A stretch of DNA of 64,000 bases, from assembly GCF_032884065.1 (NCBI RefSeq), contig NC_088873.1, forward strand, positions 7,451,702 to 7,515,701, written 5' to 3'. The translations under genes and the position numbers were made by a program. Below are positions 1-11,730 of the stretch, piece by piece. The notes below the pieces were generated by a model, which saw nothing but the letters and a program-made list of their open reading frames with translations, was not told the origin of the DNA and did no database searches. Source of the DNA: Artemia franciscana. Its lineage: Eukaryota; Arthropoda; Branchiopoda; Anostraca; Artemiidae. Within the stretch, counting starts at the first letter, position 1; every line of letters begins with the position of its first letter.

Positions 1-187
1 GAGTACATAAAAAATCCCTGTGTAGTATCCTTATAAAACAAGATCTACCATGAGGGATTTGATAAGAGCAAAATTTTCAGTATAGGGAGGGTTTGACTGG
101 GGCACAAACAGGAGTACATAAAACATTTCTGTATAATCCCTTTATAAAACAAGATTTGCTGTAAGGGATTTTCTTAAGACAGTGAAA
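1..187. repeat. Tandem duplication, unit about 112 bp
   Basis: Two adjacent copies, each starting with GAGTACATAAAA and containing CTTTATAAAACAAGAT-like and AAGGGATTT-like blocks, sit about 112 bp apart. No coding potential is seen. The repeat lies in an intron of the GRP94 gene, whose upstream exons are outside the window. Confidence 0.6.
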
Positions 188-294
188 AATTTAACCCAAG
201 CAAATGTCTCGACTATATGATCAAAAGGTGTCGTCGTCGAAAAATAATGTAAAACAAGGAAACCAATATGAATTTGTGAAAATATCAATATTGA

Positions 295-700
295 TTGAAT
301 GAAGATCTGCTAGATGTTTTCCATAGAAATGGCCTACGGATTGTTCTGGGAACCCGGCTGACTAATCGTGTTTCAAACAGTAGGCTCTACGAAAAGTGTG
401 GTTCAACGCCGCTTTCTATGGCTATAATGAGAGAAAGGTTGAGATGGCTAGGGCACGTTCTGCGGATGAAGGATGACAGATTGCTGAATATTGTCCTTTT
501 CAGCCAACAGTCTAGGACTAAACGGCAGGTCGTCCGCAGTTGGGATGAGAGGATGTCAAAGAAAAGATTTAAGGGATATGGTATCTGGCTGGGAAAGTGT
601 AAAGAGGGAGACTTTGAATAGATTGGTTGGAGGAGGAGCGTGCGTAGCTGTGTTGGCCTCAGGCAGTTTGGTGCTGCGGTGAGCTGTTAGTAGTAGTAGT
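295..700 (+). pseudogene. RTE-like LINE, C-terminal end of reverse transcriptase ORF, frameshifted
   Basis: The reading frame contains LRWLGHVLRMKDDRLLNIVL, the conserved tail of endonuclease/reverse-transcriptase ORFs of RTE-like non-LTR retrotransposons. About 560 the frame shifts, and the rest (DLRDM, WESVK, ETLNRL) continues in another frame to about 690. A short TAG-rich run and AT-rich DNA follow. The N-terminal endonuclease and the RT palm are absent, so this is a dead 5'-truncated copy. Shorter pieces of the same tail occur near 18620 and 26480. It lies inside a GRP94 intron and is not part of that gene. Confidence 0.75.
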
Positions 701-1289
701 ATTAATAATATGAATCTAAGTCTGTCGAAAACATCAAATACACAACTAAGGCAATTAATGCTACGCTTTATTTTTACAAAAATAGTGCTATTATAAAAAA
801 ATAAAACATAAGTAACTATGAAATTATTTTCTTTAGAACTTTAAAAAAGAAGCTGTAAGATTATAACATAAGTACCAAAAACATGAGCACTGCTATATTA
901 GAAATCAACATAAACTTGTTGAATGCTTATAATAATTTTTTTATGCATAAGATTTTCCTTTTTCGTAATGTATACATTTTTTTTTCTCCTTTTTTCTATA
1001 TATCTTAAATGCAAACCTAATGCATTGTGGTTTGTTTTAAAAGTTTGTAAATGAAGCACGGTTTTCTAATTAGAAATCAATTTCTTTTTACCCTATTTGG
1101 TTCTAAAGACTTGGGGCTCCTAATGGGAACAGTCTCTTTGGAATTCTAGGAATTAACTTAGAATAAAATGCTTGCGGGAATTCTGGTAGAAATAACTATA
1201 GAGTAGGAATAACTTTTTAAAAACTCGAAGGGGTAAGAAAAGAGCAAAATTATGTTACGTGATTTACGCTAAACTTAAGAGTTTAGGCC

Positions 1290-1990
1290 TATTAGCTATT
1301 TGTATGTATGTATATGTTTATTTCCCGTATTATTTCAAGTGATACGAGAAAAAAACAAAAGATATGAAAAAACTGTCGGAAAACACTTAGCAAAGTGCTA
1401 TTACTACCCGGGCGTGTTATATAACGCTCATTTCGCTTTTCTACTGTGCGCACTGGACTAGCTACTCCGTAACATGTTGACAGAGTTGCATTACTGGTCC
1501 ATAGAGGCAATATAAGCAGATATTTTGCATATTTGTAAAAACACTTCTTTATGTCGCTGACATCTGTCTGTGAGAAAAGAGACCAAAATGGGGCAAGCGC
1601 AAGCAAATGAGGAACTACAAAAGCATTATATAGAGTAGCAAGGATGCGACAGTTAAACTTAAACTTCAGCGCTATCAACAGGCCATATGCCTTCCTAGTT
1701 TTATTCGCAAAAAAATCGTTAAGCAAGACCCGTGTTGATCAGAGATTATTTCCAATTGGGACTCCAAGGTACGTAAGACGTTCTTGGTCTTGTATGACGT
1801 GCACACCAAGAGATCGGGATCTTCGCAACGGCAATTAAAAACTAGAATCTAACTCTTATTATGATTAAGATTGAGACTAATACGATTGTATTCATCTGAC
1901 AATATACGAAAGTTTTCTTCAATTCCTGCTTGTGTTCTGCTTACATTCAATACGTCATCTGCGTAATTTACTAATGAAACGTTTATTCCC
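1290..1990 (-). pseudogene. Non-LTR retrotransposon RT fragment (CR1/L2-like)
   Basis: Read on the minus strand from about 1990, the frame gives a YADD-type RT motif C (NYADDVLNVSRT) and then TYLGVPIGNN near 1770. After a stop codon the frame continues as NDFFANKTRKAYGLL and FVVPHLLALAPFW. It ends in an A/T-rich simple repeat (TATGTA units near 1300), as LINE 3' ends do. The same family appears at 12843-13750 with matching motifs in the same order. At least one in-frame stop shows that it is inactive. The exact clade is uncertain. Confidence 0.75.
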
Positions 1991-2555
1991 TTAAAAATAT
2001 TTAAACAAAATTTATGTGTATAATGTATTCAAGGTAGTTATTTGGCTAGAAAAGAAAGGGGAAGAAGAAAGAAACTGTTTTCATACTTTAGCAATTGAGA
2101 TAAACAAGGTCTTGATCTTACTCACTATTCGATTCACCTAGGACTAAGCAGTATAACCCAACAGCCAACCAAATAGAAGTGTCCCAATTCATGCAAAGTT
2201 ATCATTAACAAACGGAAGCCGTTACAAGTAAAAGTAAATATATCTAATGAAATATTCCCAAGTAATCACCTCACAACAGGGCTCCTCAGAGCCCCAAGTA
2301 ATATCACTTATGTCTATTAGTCTTTAGCTCTAAAGAGTTGAAGCATGTTCACTTAGTTTTTATTCAGGAGAAGTTCAAAACATAGAGTGAATCTGGGTTT
2401 GCACAGTTCCATTTTTTTCTGACGCAAAATGCCTTGCGCGAAACAGATACAGAAGGAACACGGCCATGTTCGGATGGATTAGTGTAAAAATTGGTCCATT
2501 TCATGAGTTGATGTCCAAATGGTAAAGCTACAAATTCAGAAACGTAAAACTAGAA
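1991..2555. other. Intronic sequence, nothing recognised
   Basis: AT-rich intron of GRP94 with no long open frame, tRNA or repeat boundary that I can recognise. The part next to 1990 may belong to the degraded upstream end of the adjacent LINE fragment. Confidence 0.4.
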
Positions 2556-2860
2556 GATGGCGTTGGGCATAAAGCAATAGGGGTTCGAGTACTGGTGTCG
2601 TTGATTATTTGGTGCCGAACGGGTTTCAATGATGTGACTGTAAGCTCAGTCAGAGTCGACCCAGCTCTAAATGGGTACCTGGGAAAATCTGGAGGGGGGA
2701 CACGGGAAGCGTCGGATGATTTTTCCCCTAACCACGCACTGCACTCCCGGCCGAAGGCAGGAATTAGGAGATCGGTACTTGCGCAACGCATTTTGTCAAT
2801 GAGATTTTTTTTTTTCAGCGCATCGGTTGATTGAGATATTTCAACGGAGCTGTTGAACAC
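2556..2860 (+). repeat. tRNA-derived SINE, diverged copy
   Basis: It contains a B-box-like GGGGTTCGAGTAC and then the family core CAGAGTCGACCCAGCTCTAA, followed by ATGGGTACCTGG. It runs into T-rich sequence near 2810. The same core occurs in the copies at 10211 and 28419. The A box is no longer clear. It abuts a CR1-like LINE fragment. Confidence 0.7.
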
Positions 2861-2862
2861 TC

Positions 2863-3815
2863 GTGGTACATGAACTTGTACCAAAAAAAAAAACTTTATC
2901 GGTGATCAAATGCGTTGTTGCTAGGTATATGAGAATCACTCCTTCAAGGTCAACAGTTTTAACAATTAGCTGTCTTAAAACTCCTCCTTCTTTCTCCGTT
3001 CCAATCCCCCCTGAAATGTCTGTTAATACTATGAAATTACCGGGCGTTACCATCTCAAGCGACTTAAAATGGGATTGCCGCGTTAATGATTTCTTAAAAC
3101 GTACAAATACTGAATTTTCTCTCCTCGAACTCCTTAATAAATTTAAATGTCCTAAGTCGCATTGTTTGAGGATTTTTCTCTCTTTTGTACGTCCTACCCT
3201 CGGGTACGCTTGTCCTCTTTGGCATCCTGGCATCTCCAATGAATTGTCGGAGAGAACAGAGGCAGTTCAAAAAAGGTATCTAAGAATTATCTTCAATGAG
3301 GGTAAAGTGCCTTACATTTCCCTTCTTCGGAGAGCAAATGTGGTCACCCTTAAGGATAGGAGAACACAAGTTTCCTACGTTTTGCCCACAATGCCGCGCA
3401 TAAACCCTAGTACTACTTCTCTTTTCCCTAGTGAACATTTACCCCTCCCCCCGAACTAGCCCTACGTTCTGTCTTAAGAAAAATCCTCCTTCTTGCCCCA
3501 ATAATAGTTTCCACTGAAAGATATAGAAGATCATTCATCCCTCACGTAGTTGAAATTTTAAATCAATACCTCCCCCCCCCTTCTCACTCTACTTTTATCT
3601 TAGAGTTTTAGTGTTTATTTTGCAATTGCAAACTTTGTAATTCTTGCTAGCTAGACTTTTGTTTAAATTTGTTTTCCCTGTTTTAACTTTACGAGTTTTA
3701 TCGTTTACTTTTTATTGATTGCAATTTTATGATTTTGTGCTGACACTAAATTACGAATTCGGCCCTTTTGAGCTTGTGATAGCCGCTTTGTTGAAATAAA
3801 TCTTATCTTATCTAT
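2863..3815 (+). pseudogene. CR1/jockey-like LINE, C-terminal RT domain and 3' tail
   Basis: A long open frame (about 2887-3459) shows the typical post-palm region: LPGVTISSDLKWD, LLELLNKFKCP, VRPTLGYACPLWHPGISNEL and TEAVQKRYLRIIF. A frameshift near 3458 puts the C-terminus (ERYRRSFIPHVVEILN) in another frame up to about 3580. The 3' end contains GAATTCGGCCCTTTTGAGC and a TCTTATCTTATC simple repeat near 3810. That same tail recurs in reverse at 48950-49090. The endonuclease and RT catalytic motifs are missing, so this is a 5'-truncated, frameshifted copy. Confidence 0.8.
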
Positions 3816-3973
3816 TTTATCATAACTTGCATTAAAATCAATTTAATCTCCTGGAAAACGCTAAAAAGGCGGTTTCTCGTAGAAAACGCTCAATCCGCTG
3901 TTTTTGCGTGACGCCGCAACCGTGTGAATTTAGAGAAAAAAAAAGTTTATAATTTGAGGCTTTTATTTTTAAG

Positions 3974-4212
3974 CTATTTGTGCGCCGTGTCTTCATTACC
4001 GACGATTTTCAAGATATGATGCCCAATTACTTGAATTTCATCCGTGGCATTGTTGATTCTGATGATTTACCACTCAACGTCTCCCGTGAAACTCTTCAAC
4101 AGCACAAGCTTATCAAAGTTATTAAAAAGAAGCTGATCAGGAAAGCTTTGGATATGATGAAGAAAATGGATAAGGAAGACTATAAGAAGTTTTGGGCTGA
4201 ATATTCCACCAA
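3974..4212 (+). CDS. HSP90B1: GRP94/endoplasmin exon, middle domain with catalytic Arg loop
   Basis: This is the first GRP94 exon in the window. GRP94 is the ER-lumen HSP90 that uses ATP to fold secreted and membrane clients such as integrins and Toll-like receptors. The exon starts after TTTTTAAG with [20 protein letters not shown] and includes [14 protein letters not shown]; the Arg in SRE matches the catalytic middle-domain Arg of HSP90s. It ends at WAEYST plus AA, followed by donor GTAAGT. The phase is right for the next exon, where AA joins C to give Asn. All earlier exons (signal peptide, N-terminal ATPase) lie upstream of the window. Codons are intact and the sequence is very close to other metazoan GRP94s. 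Confidence 0.97.
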
Positions 4213-5905
4213 GTAAGTCTGAACGCACAATCTCCTCCATTCACAGCCACACTACTTATTGCCGCCACACTACTTATTGCCGTACAACTCCCTACTGCTT
4301 TTCTCTACTTGAGAAAGGATAGTAAGGTTTTTCCCGCTGATGAAACTTGTTAATTGCTGAAAGGTCTTTGTGTACTTCACATAAATTGAAAACTGTCCCC
4401 TCCTCCCGCCAAACCCTCCCAAAATCCTTAAGTATCATTTTGTACATTACTGGAAGCTAAATAGACTATTTATAATGATGGGAATGGGTAAGGAAGATTA
4501 TAAGAAATTTTGAGAAGTATTCTACAAGTGAAGTCCGAAAGCTCCATGCTTCTTAAGCTTTCATGCTAAGAATTTATAATATGTTGATCTTTTAGTAAAA
4601 AACTTAAAATGTCATGCACACTAAATAAATAAAATATTTAGTAGTAAATAAAACAATTTTGTTTTGTATAATAAGCTCCTTAACTAAAGAAACTGACAAA
4701 CGAAAAAAAAAAGCATTAGTAACTTAATATAACCTAACATTTGACTTGATACAGATTAAATTACAAGTAGAAGGAATAAAGTTTTAAAGTGCCAAAAACA
4801 GCAAAATGAAATCAGGTGGTTTTAATTGGTTAAGTGGAAACTTAAAGACGAATCTCAATAATTGCAAATCTTGATAAATGAAAAAAAACTAAGTGTTTCA
4901 TTTTAAAGAAAAATACTACCGTATACAGTTATACAGTTTTTGTAGTATCAGGGTTCAAATTTAATGAAAAAGAGCCTGAGTGAAAAATCAGCAAAAATTA
5001 AGCTAAAAACCTACGTCACCAAACACCTGAAGAAAGTGTAGTTTAACTTGAAAGCTTCTTTGGGAATCAACATGTTGATAATGTTTGAATTTTTACGGAT
5101 GAACAGTGTTGTCAAATTCAATTAATTAGTTTCGCTTCGGTTCAACATGACAACACTGGGGGAAAATATTATACTACCCTAAAAAGTCATATTTTTGAAA
5201 CAGCTGAAAGATAAATCTTAGCAATCGAGTTTTTAGGTATGGATAACCGAAGGTTTGTCCAGGGGAATTTTTTTTTTATATTTAAATGTCCCTGGTTCTT
5301 CAAGATGACATTGCTGCTTTCCAGTATTGCTTTCTGTCTGGAAAACGGAACACAGTAAAGCTCTAGCTTGTATCCCATTTAGATCTTAAGCTCAGTAGTA
5401 TCCATCGTATGCACTTACGTAAGAATTTTTTCGGGGGGGGGGGATTAATAATTAAAGAATACAAAGTACTAAAAAAATTAGCATTTTGGGATTTCGGGGG
5501 GCTGGGGTCCCCCACCCCCTGTCAAACCATCTCCTGCATTGCCACGCCTAAGAATCCATAAGCTTCTTTATTTAATGTTTTGTTGTTCATTTTGGTAATT
5601 CAGATCTATTTCCAGTAAAGATTTATAATTATTAAATCTTGGCCTCGTCTGTGTGAGTAAATTTTGTATTTTCCTGCACCAGGGGATTTTGTGGCTATAA
5701 CTGGGACAGTGAGGGGACGCTTAGAAATATTTAAATTAATTAACTCATTAAAAATGTCTGAATAACCGAATTTATCGTTTATTTAAAAAAAATATTTATT
5801 TAAGTTTTTAATTTATATAAATCTATATTTAATATTTAATTAGATCTAGATCTAATTTATATAAAATGGCTGATAATATCTAAGCGCTAATTAATTTCTT
5901 TTTAG
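4213..5905. other. GRP94 intron with an exon echo
   Basis: An 18-bp unit (CCACACTACTTATTGCCG) is tandemly doubled at 4248-4283. At about 4470-4535 lies a decayed copy of the 3' end of the preceding exon: GGTAAGGAAGATTATAAGAA matches its GATAAGGAAGACTATAAGAA, a stop interrupts it, and the donor is altered. G-runs occur near 5434 and 5496. Nothing else is recognised between 4540 and 5905. Confidence 0.7.
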
Positions 5906-6077
5906 CCTCAAGCTAGGAGTCATTGAAGATTCATCAAACCGTTCTCGTCTTGCCAAGCTCCTTATGTTCCGCTCATCCTCATCCAAGGGTGAATTTGTTT
6001 CACTTGCTGAATATGTTGAAAGAATGAAAGAAAAGCAACAAGCTATCTACTATATTGCTGGAGGATCTCTTGATGAG
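5906..6077 (+). CDS. HSP90B1: GRP94 exon, end of middle domain
   Basis: The acceptor TTTCTTTTTAG precedes CCTCAAGCTAGG; the first base completes the Asn codon carried over from the exon ending at 4212. It encodes LKLGVIEDSSNRSRLAKLL, then SLAEYVERMKEKQQAIYYIA, and ends GGSLDE before donor GTATAT. The IED-N-R-RLAKLL and YVERMKEKQ blocks are typical of GRP94. The open frame continues in phase with the exon at 11491. Confidence 0.97.
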
Positions 6078-6904
6078 GTATATGCCTCTATTCTTATTTT
6101 GTTACTAAAATCGTTTTTGATATGTTACTAAGCCCTGTGTTTTTGCTAGTGAATGTGCTAAGGTTGCATATCTCTGCTCCTACATTATTTTTCTAAAGTT
6201 TGTGTTTTTGCTTCGTCAAAGTTATAAGATCTAACAATCTAATAATCTTCTAGGGGGGGAGGGGCATTTTCAATGAAAATAAACAAAACGTATTTTCTAT
6301 TCTGTAGAGGGAGGTCATTTTGTTGTTTGTTTAATTTTATTCAATAAAAATACCAAAAAAGGCAATTTTAAAATTTAGTGAGTGGGGCAATTGTGCTCTC
6401 TCCTCCCTCTCTAGTTTGCAGCCCTTTGTCTTTTTTATATTTTTTTTGGGAATATATGAGGTGAAGCTTGAATAGGAGTTGTGTGGATCGGGGGCTGAAT
6501 TGGAGCTCAACTTGACTGAATATGTAAAAGGGAAAAAGAACATCGAAAGTTCGTTTATATTTCTTGAATTTCAAACCATTATCAAAATGAAATGGAGACT
6601 TAAGAAGTTCCTACATTTCTATGAATGTCCGTTAAATGTCTCACACAACTTTTCAGGCACATAATTGAAATTAAAAAATATATTCGCCAAAATTGCCCTT
6701 AATAGAGAATCGCCCTTAATAAGGGAAGCTCCGTTTACAAGGCTCTTCGTATTTCTAATTGTTTGTTCTTTTCGTGTCGTAATATTTCTTAGCCTCATGA
6801 CAGTTCCGATAATGCCAAATCTAGGCAGAGATTAGCATTCCGAAAAGCCTCACACAAAATAATTACTCAATTGAAAGCTCAACTCTCTCATTCAGCGTTG
6901 CCTT
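6078..6904. other. GRP94 intron, nothing recognised
   Basis: AT-rich sequence. Open frames at 6337-6664 on both strands overlap one another, have low complexity and show no conserved motif, so they are not called. Confidence 0.4.
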
Positions 6905-9690
6905 TTTATGGCACTTGGTATTAACCAAGTGACATATAGCAATCGCAAATTCTGTCGGTCTGTCGGTCCCGGTTTTGCTACTTTAGGCACTTCCAGGTAA
7001 GCTAGGACGATGAAATTTGGCAGGCTTATCAGGGACCGGACCAGATTAAATTAGAAATAGTCTTTTTTCCGATTTGACCATCTGGGGGGGGGGAGTAGGG
7101 GGCCCGTTAAGTCGGAAAAAATAGAAAAGATGAAGTATTTTCAACAAAACGGGTGATCAGATCTTAATAAAATTTGATAGTTGGAAGGTATCGTGTCTCA
7201 GAGCTGTTATTTTAAATCCCGACCGGATCTGGTGACATTGGGGGGTTGGGAGGGGGAACCTAAAATCTTGTGGAGGGATCGGGATGAAACTTGATGGGAA
7301 AAATAAGCAGAAGTCTTAGATACGTGATTTAAATAATTGGAACAGATCCGCTCTATCGAGGGGGGGGGGTTAATTAAGAAAAATTAGAAAAAATGAGGTA
7401 TTTTTAACTTACGAAGGAGTGATCGGATCGAATTAACGGGCGTCCGTTAAGTCGGAAACATAGAAAAATAGAAGTATTTTTAACTTACGAACGTTTGATC
7501 AGATCTTAGTGAAATTTGATGTTTGGAAGGATATCGTGTCTCAGAGCTGTTATTTTAATCCCGACCGGATATGGTGATATTGGGTGGGGGAGTTGGGAGG
7601 GGGAAACCTAAAACTTGGAAAACACTTAGAGTGGAGGGATCGGGATGAAACTTGGTGGGAAAAACAAGCACAAGTCCTAGATACATGATTGACATAATCG
7701 GAACGGATCCGCTCTCTTTGGGGCAGTTTGGGGGGGGGGGGGTTAATTCTGAAAAAATTGAAAAAAATGAGGTATTTTTAATTTACGAACGGATGATCGG
7801 ATCTCAATGCAATTTGATATTTAGAAGGATATCGTGTCTCAAAGCTCTTATTTTAAATCCCGACCGAATCTGGTGACACTGGGGGGAGTTCGGGATGGGG
7901 TAACCTAAAATCATGGAAAACACTTAGATTGGAGGGATCGGGATGAAACTTGGTGGGAAAAATAAGCAGAAGTCTTAGATACGTGATTTACATAATTGGA
8001 ACAGATCCGCTCTATGGGGGGGGGAGATTAATTAAGAAAAATTAGAAAAAATGAGGTATTTTTAACTTACGAAGGAGTGATCGGATCTTCATGGAACTTC
8101 ATATTTAGAAGGACCTCGTAATTCAGATCTCTTATTTTAAGTCTCAACCGGATCCGGCGTAATTGGGGGAGGGCAGTTGGGGGGACCGGAAATCTTAGGA
8201 AATACTGAAAGCGGTGAGATCAGGATGAAACTGGATGGGAAGAACAAAAACCTGTCTAATATACGTGACTAACATAACCGGACCGGATCTGCTCCCTTTG
8301 GTGGATTGGGGGGGGGGGTAATTTTGAAAATTGAGGTATTTGTAATTTTCGAAAGGGTGACCAGATCTTAATGAAATTGGATATTTAGAAGGATCTTGTA
8401 CTTTAAAGCTCTAATTTTAAATTCCGAACAGATCCTGTGACATTGGGGGGAGTTGGAGGGGGAAACTGGAATTCTTGGAAAACTTGAAAATTGGGGTATT
8501 TTTATCTTACGAATAGGTGATCGAATCTTAATGAAATTTGATATTTAGAAGGATATCGTGTCTCAAAGCTATTTTTTTAAATTATTTTAAATCCCGACCG
8601 GATCTGGTGGCATTGGGGGGAGTTTGGGGTGGAGGAACCTAAAATCATGGAAAAAGCTAAGATTGGAGGGATCGGGATGAAACTTGGTGGGAAAAAATAA
8701 GCAGAAGTCTTAGATACGTGATTTACATAATTTGAATGGATGCGCTCTATTGGGGGGGGGGGTTAATTCTGAAAAATTATAAAAAATTATGTATTTTTAA
8801 CTTACGAAGGAGTGATTGGATCTTCATGAAACTTCATATGCTCTCTTTGTTGGAGTTGGGAGGGGGTTAATTTTGAAAATTGAGGTATTTGTAACTTACG
8901 AAAGGGTAACCAGAGCTTAATGAAATTTGATATTTAGAATTCGGACCTAATTTTAAATTCCGACCGGATCCTGTGATATTGGGGGAGTTGGAGGGGGAAA
9001 CCGGAATTCTTGGAAAACGTCAAAATTGGGGAATTGTTATCTTATGAATAGGTGATCGGATCTTAATGAAATTTAATATTTAAAAGGAATTCATGTCTCA
9101 GAGCTCTTATTTCAAATCCCGACCAGATCTTTTGACATTAAGGGGAGTTGGAGGGGGAAATCTTGGAAAACAGTTGGAGTGGAGGAATCGGGATGAAACT
9201 TGGTGGATAGAATAAGCAAATGTCCTTGATAAGTGATTGACGGAACTGTAATGTGTTCGCTCTCTTTGGGGGACTTGGGGGGAGGGTTTCAATGATTTGG
9301 CGAGTTTGGTGCTTCTGGACGTGCTAGGACGATGAAAATTGGTAGGTGTGTCAGGGAGCTGCACAAATTGACTTGATAAAGTCGTTTTCCCAGATTCGAC
9401 CATCTGGGGGGCTAAAGGGAGAGGAAAAATTATAAAAAAATAGGTATTGATAACTTTCGAGTGGGTGATCGGATCTTAATTAGTTTTGATATTTAGAAGG
9501 ACATCGTGACTCAGAGCTCTTATTTTGAATCCTGACCGACATTAAACCTCTTATTTTCCTTTAAATCAATCTATTGATTAATAGAATTTTGTTAGAGCTC
9601 ATACCATATGATCTCTTGGCTCTTATAGCTCTTCTTGCCTCGTCACAAGTGCCATATGAGCTCTTAGCTCTTGTTTTGAATTCAGTTGGC
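6905..9690 (+). mobile_element. Family B repeat, full-length copy: hairpin head, G-tract satellite, inverted-repeat tail
   Basis: The head at 6912-6931 is a perfect 8-bp stem with a 4-nt loop, CACTTGGTATTAACCAAGTG. The tail CAAGTGCCAT at 9646-9655 is the reverse complement of ATGGCACTTG at 6908-6917. Between them about ten irregular units of roughly 290 bp are marked by GATCGGATCTTAATGAAATT-like and GGGATGAAACTTGGTGGGAA-like blocks and by repeated G runs of 6-12. No coding frame is conserved. A second full copy lies at 60371-62122 and a partial inverted one at 37190-37630. One-sided hairpin, subterminal inverted repeat and central tandem repeats resemble non-autonomous Helitron-like (DINE-1-type) elements; that class is inferred. 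Confidence 0.75.
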
Positions 9691-10210
9691 TTTTCACTTC
9701 AAAAAGGACATCTTCTCTTTTAATTTGTATTTTTTCTAATTTTTTTTTGAAATTTGATTAAAAAATCCCACCTCCTCTCCTCTCAGTGGCATTGCATTTC
9801 AAACTTTTAAACAAATATATAAAATTCATCGTGTTTTGTGTTTTTAAAGTAGATTTTTTGGGCGTTAATGTGTTTTTTAACTTTTGAATTTTAATATTGT
9901 CATTTGGAATTTAATATTCGTTTTTTTTTTTCATTTTGCCTAAAGGACGGAAAGAGGAGAGGTCTCAGCGGGAATATTTGCACTTCTCTTCTCGTTATCC
10001 TTCGTTTTCTCGTTTCGTAATAAATAATATACAAAATAGTTCTGTAATCGAAGTTACAAATAATCCCAATAATTACTTTTCGTTTCAATTGGATGAGGAA
10101 ATTGTTCATCTATTTCATTTTGAAATTTATATTTATTCAAAAGTTGAGATAGTTGCTGGCGAACAGAGAGTCGACATTCGAATGTCGACAGAGAGTCGAC
10201 ATTCCGCATG
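9691..10210. other. GRP94 intron with a perfect 20-bp palindrome
   Basis: AT-rich sequence. At 10170-10189 lies the perfect palindrome GTCGACATTCGAATGTCGAC, and its half GAGAGTCGACATTC is repeated just downstream (10191 onward), next to the SINE start. Nothing else is recognised. Confidence 0.5.
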
Positions 10211-10525
10211 GGGCCGTCCTAGCCGAGCGGATTGGTGCGCTGGATTTGGGATCCTTTGTCCGAGAGGGCGAGGGTTCGAATCCTAATGTACCCAATTATT
10301 CGGTTTGAGACGGGGGTTAGTGGCGTGACTCTGTAAGCTCAACCAGAGTCGACCCAGCTCTAAATGGGTATCTGAAGAAATATGGGGAAGGTAAATAGGA
10401 AGGGTGTGCAAAAGCACAGGATGGCTGGCCCTCATCCCCCATGGCACTTCCTGGCTGAAGGGTCTTGAGACAGATCAGCAACGCGGGTTCGGACCTTGAG
10501 GGTCTAGTGCCGCATCCTTTTTTAC
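10211..10525 (+). repeat. tRNA-derived SINE with intact Pol III A and B boxes
   Basis: The first 80 bases fold like a tRNA: an A-box-like TAGCCGAGCGGATTGG near 10220 and a B box GGTTCGAATCC at 10273-10283. A non-tRNA body follows, with CAGAGTCGACCCAGCTCTAA near 10340, and a T run near 10515. The head looks related to a class II (Leu/Ser-type) tRNA. This is the most complete of three copies; the others are at 2556 and 28419. Confidence 0.85.
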
Positions 10526-11490
10526 CGTACGGGGGCAAAACCAAATCTTCAATTTTTTTAACCTTCAGTTTTATCTCTAAAAGTCTACAGTTGAATTTTT
10601 TTATGCTAAGCTATGGGGAAAATACCAAAGGTCCTTTGTATAAAAAGCCTTTGTACTTTTTTTTAGCAAAGAAAATTATTTCAAATATCTATAATCTCGC
10701 TTTCGTTTATTTTTATTTTTGTATGTTTCCCATATTATAATTTATTCTCTGCTTTCACCAGTACCAATAACTGTATTTGTAGAGACTTTCATGATAGCCC
10801 TGGCAAGTTTTTCGTAAGTTGCTCAGAGAATAAGATCAAAACCTATCATCAATTTCTTAGTTTGCCTTCAGATTTCAAAGTGTGTCTCTTCTGTTACAGT
10901 TACACACACGGATTGCTACTGAAATTTTTGGTACTAGAAGACAAGTTTCGAGTATTTGGTTTTACCTTATTCGAATTTAAAAATTTCATTAACCTCCAAA
11001 ATTGGAGAGTATAAAGAAAAATAAAATCAACAAACTGATGGTATAAAGTATAAGACCACAAATAAATGTAAATACTGGCCAATATGCACAAACCTAATTC
11101 TTGATAATAATACTGAATTACATTTCTTTAATAACATCATAAACTTTAACATAAATATACAATAAATCTAAAAATTAAAAAAAATTTGATCACAATAACA
11201 GCATTTTTTTTTTTTTTTTTTTTACTGGCTTGTAAAAGCAGTATATAATATATATGTATATAATAGAGTATATAATATATAGAGTATATAATATATACAA
11301 CACACAAAAAGTTCAAATATGTTCAAAAGTAAAAAAAAAACACAAATATAAACAAACAAAATTGTAAAAGTGGCTACTAAAAATCAACAAACTAAACGGG
11401 CAAATCATGGCAATTGAAAGAGTCTTTCATTATTATTTTTGTTGATATTATTACCTCGTCTAATTTACCGCTTATTTTTTCGTCTTCTAG
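10526..11490. other. GRP94 intron, AT-rich with simple repeats
   Basis: It contains a poly-T run near 11205-11223 and a TATATAATATATA/GAGTATATAA microsatellite at about 11240-11300. No gene is seen. Confidence 0.5.
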
Positions 11491-11730
11491 GTTGAAACAA
11501 GTCCGTTCGTTGAGCGACTTATTAAGAAGGGGTATGAAGTTCTGTATTTGACCGAAGCTGTTGATGAATATTGCATTGGTGCATTGCCTGAATTTGAAGG
11601 GAAGAAATTTCAGAACGTTGCCAAAGAAGGTGTTGTCCTGGATGATGAATCAGCTGAAAAACAAGAGGCTTTGAAAGCTAAGTTTGAACCGTTGACTAAA
11701 TGGCTTTCTGATGAAGCACTTAAGGATCAT
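11491..11730 (+). CDS. HSP90B1: GRP94 exon, middle to C-terminal domain junction
   Basis: The acceptor TCTTCTAG precedes GTTGAAACAAGTCCG. The 80 codons encode [40 protein letters not shown] and end [12 protein letters not shown] at donor GTAAGT, phase 0. The SPFVERL-KKGYEV-YLTE-VDEYC block is diagnostic for GRP94. It can splice to either of two alternative next exons, at 15078 or 16447, both starting in phase 0. Its last 30 bases and donor are echoed three more times in the intron just downstream. Confidence 0.97.

Noticed and set aside
9107..9403. 98-codon minus-strand frame
   Set aside because: It is the complement of the family B G-tract satellite; the equivalent frame is not kept in the second copy.
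10211..10290. Functional tRNA gene
   Set aside because: The A and B boxes are good, but the acceptor stem does not pair properly and the sequence continues into the SINE body seen in other copies.
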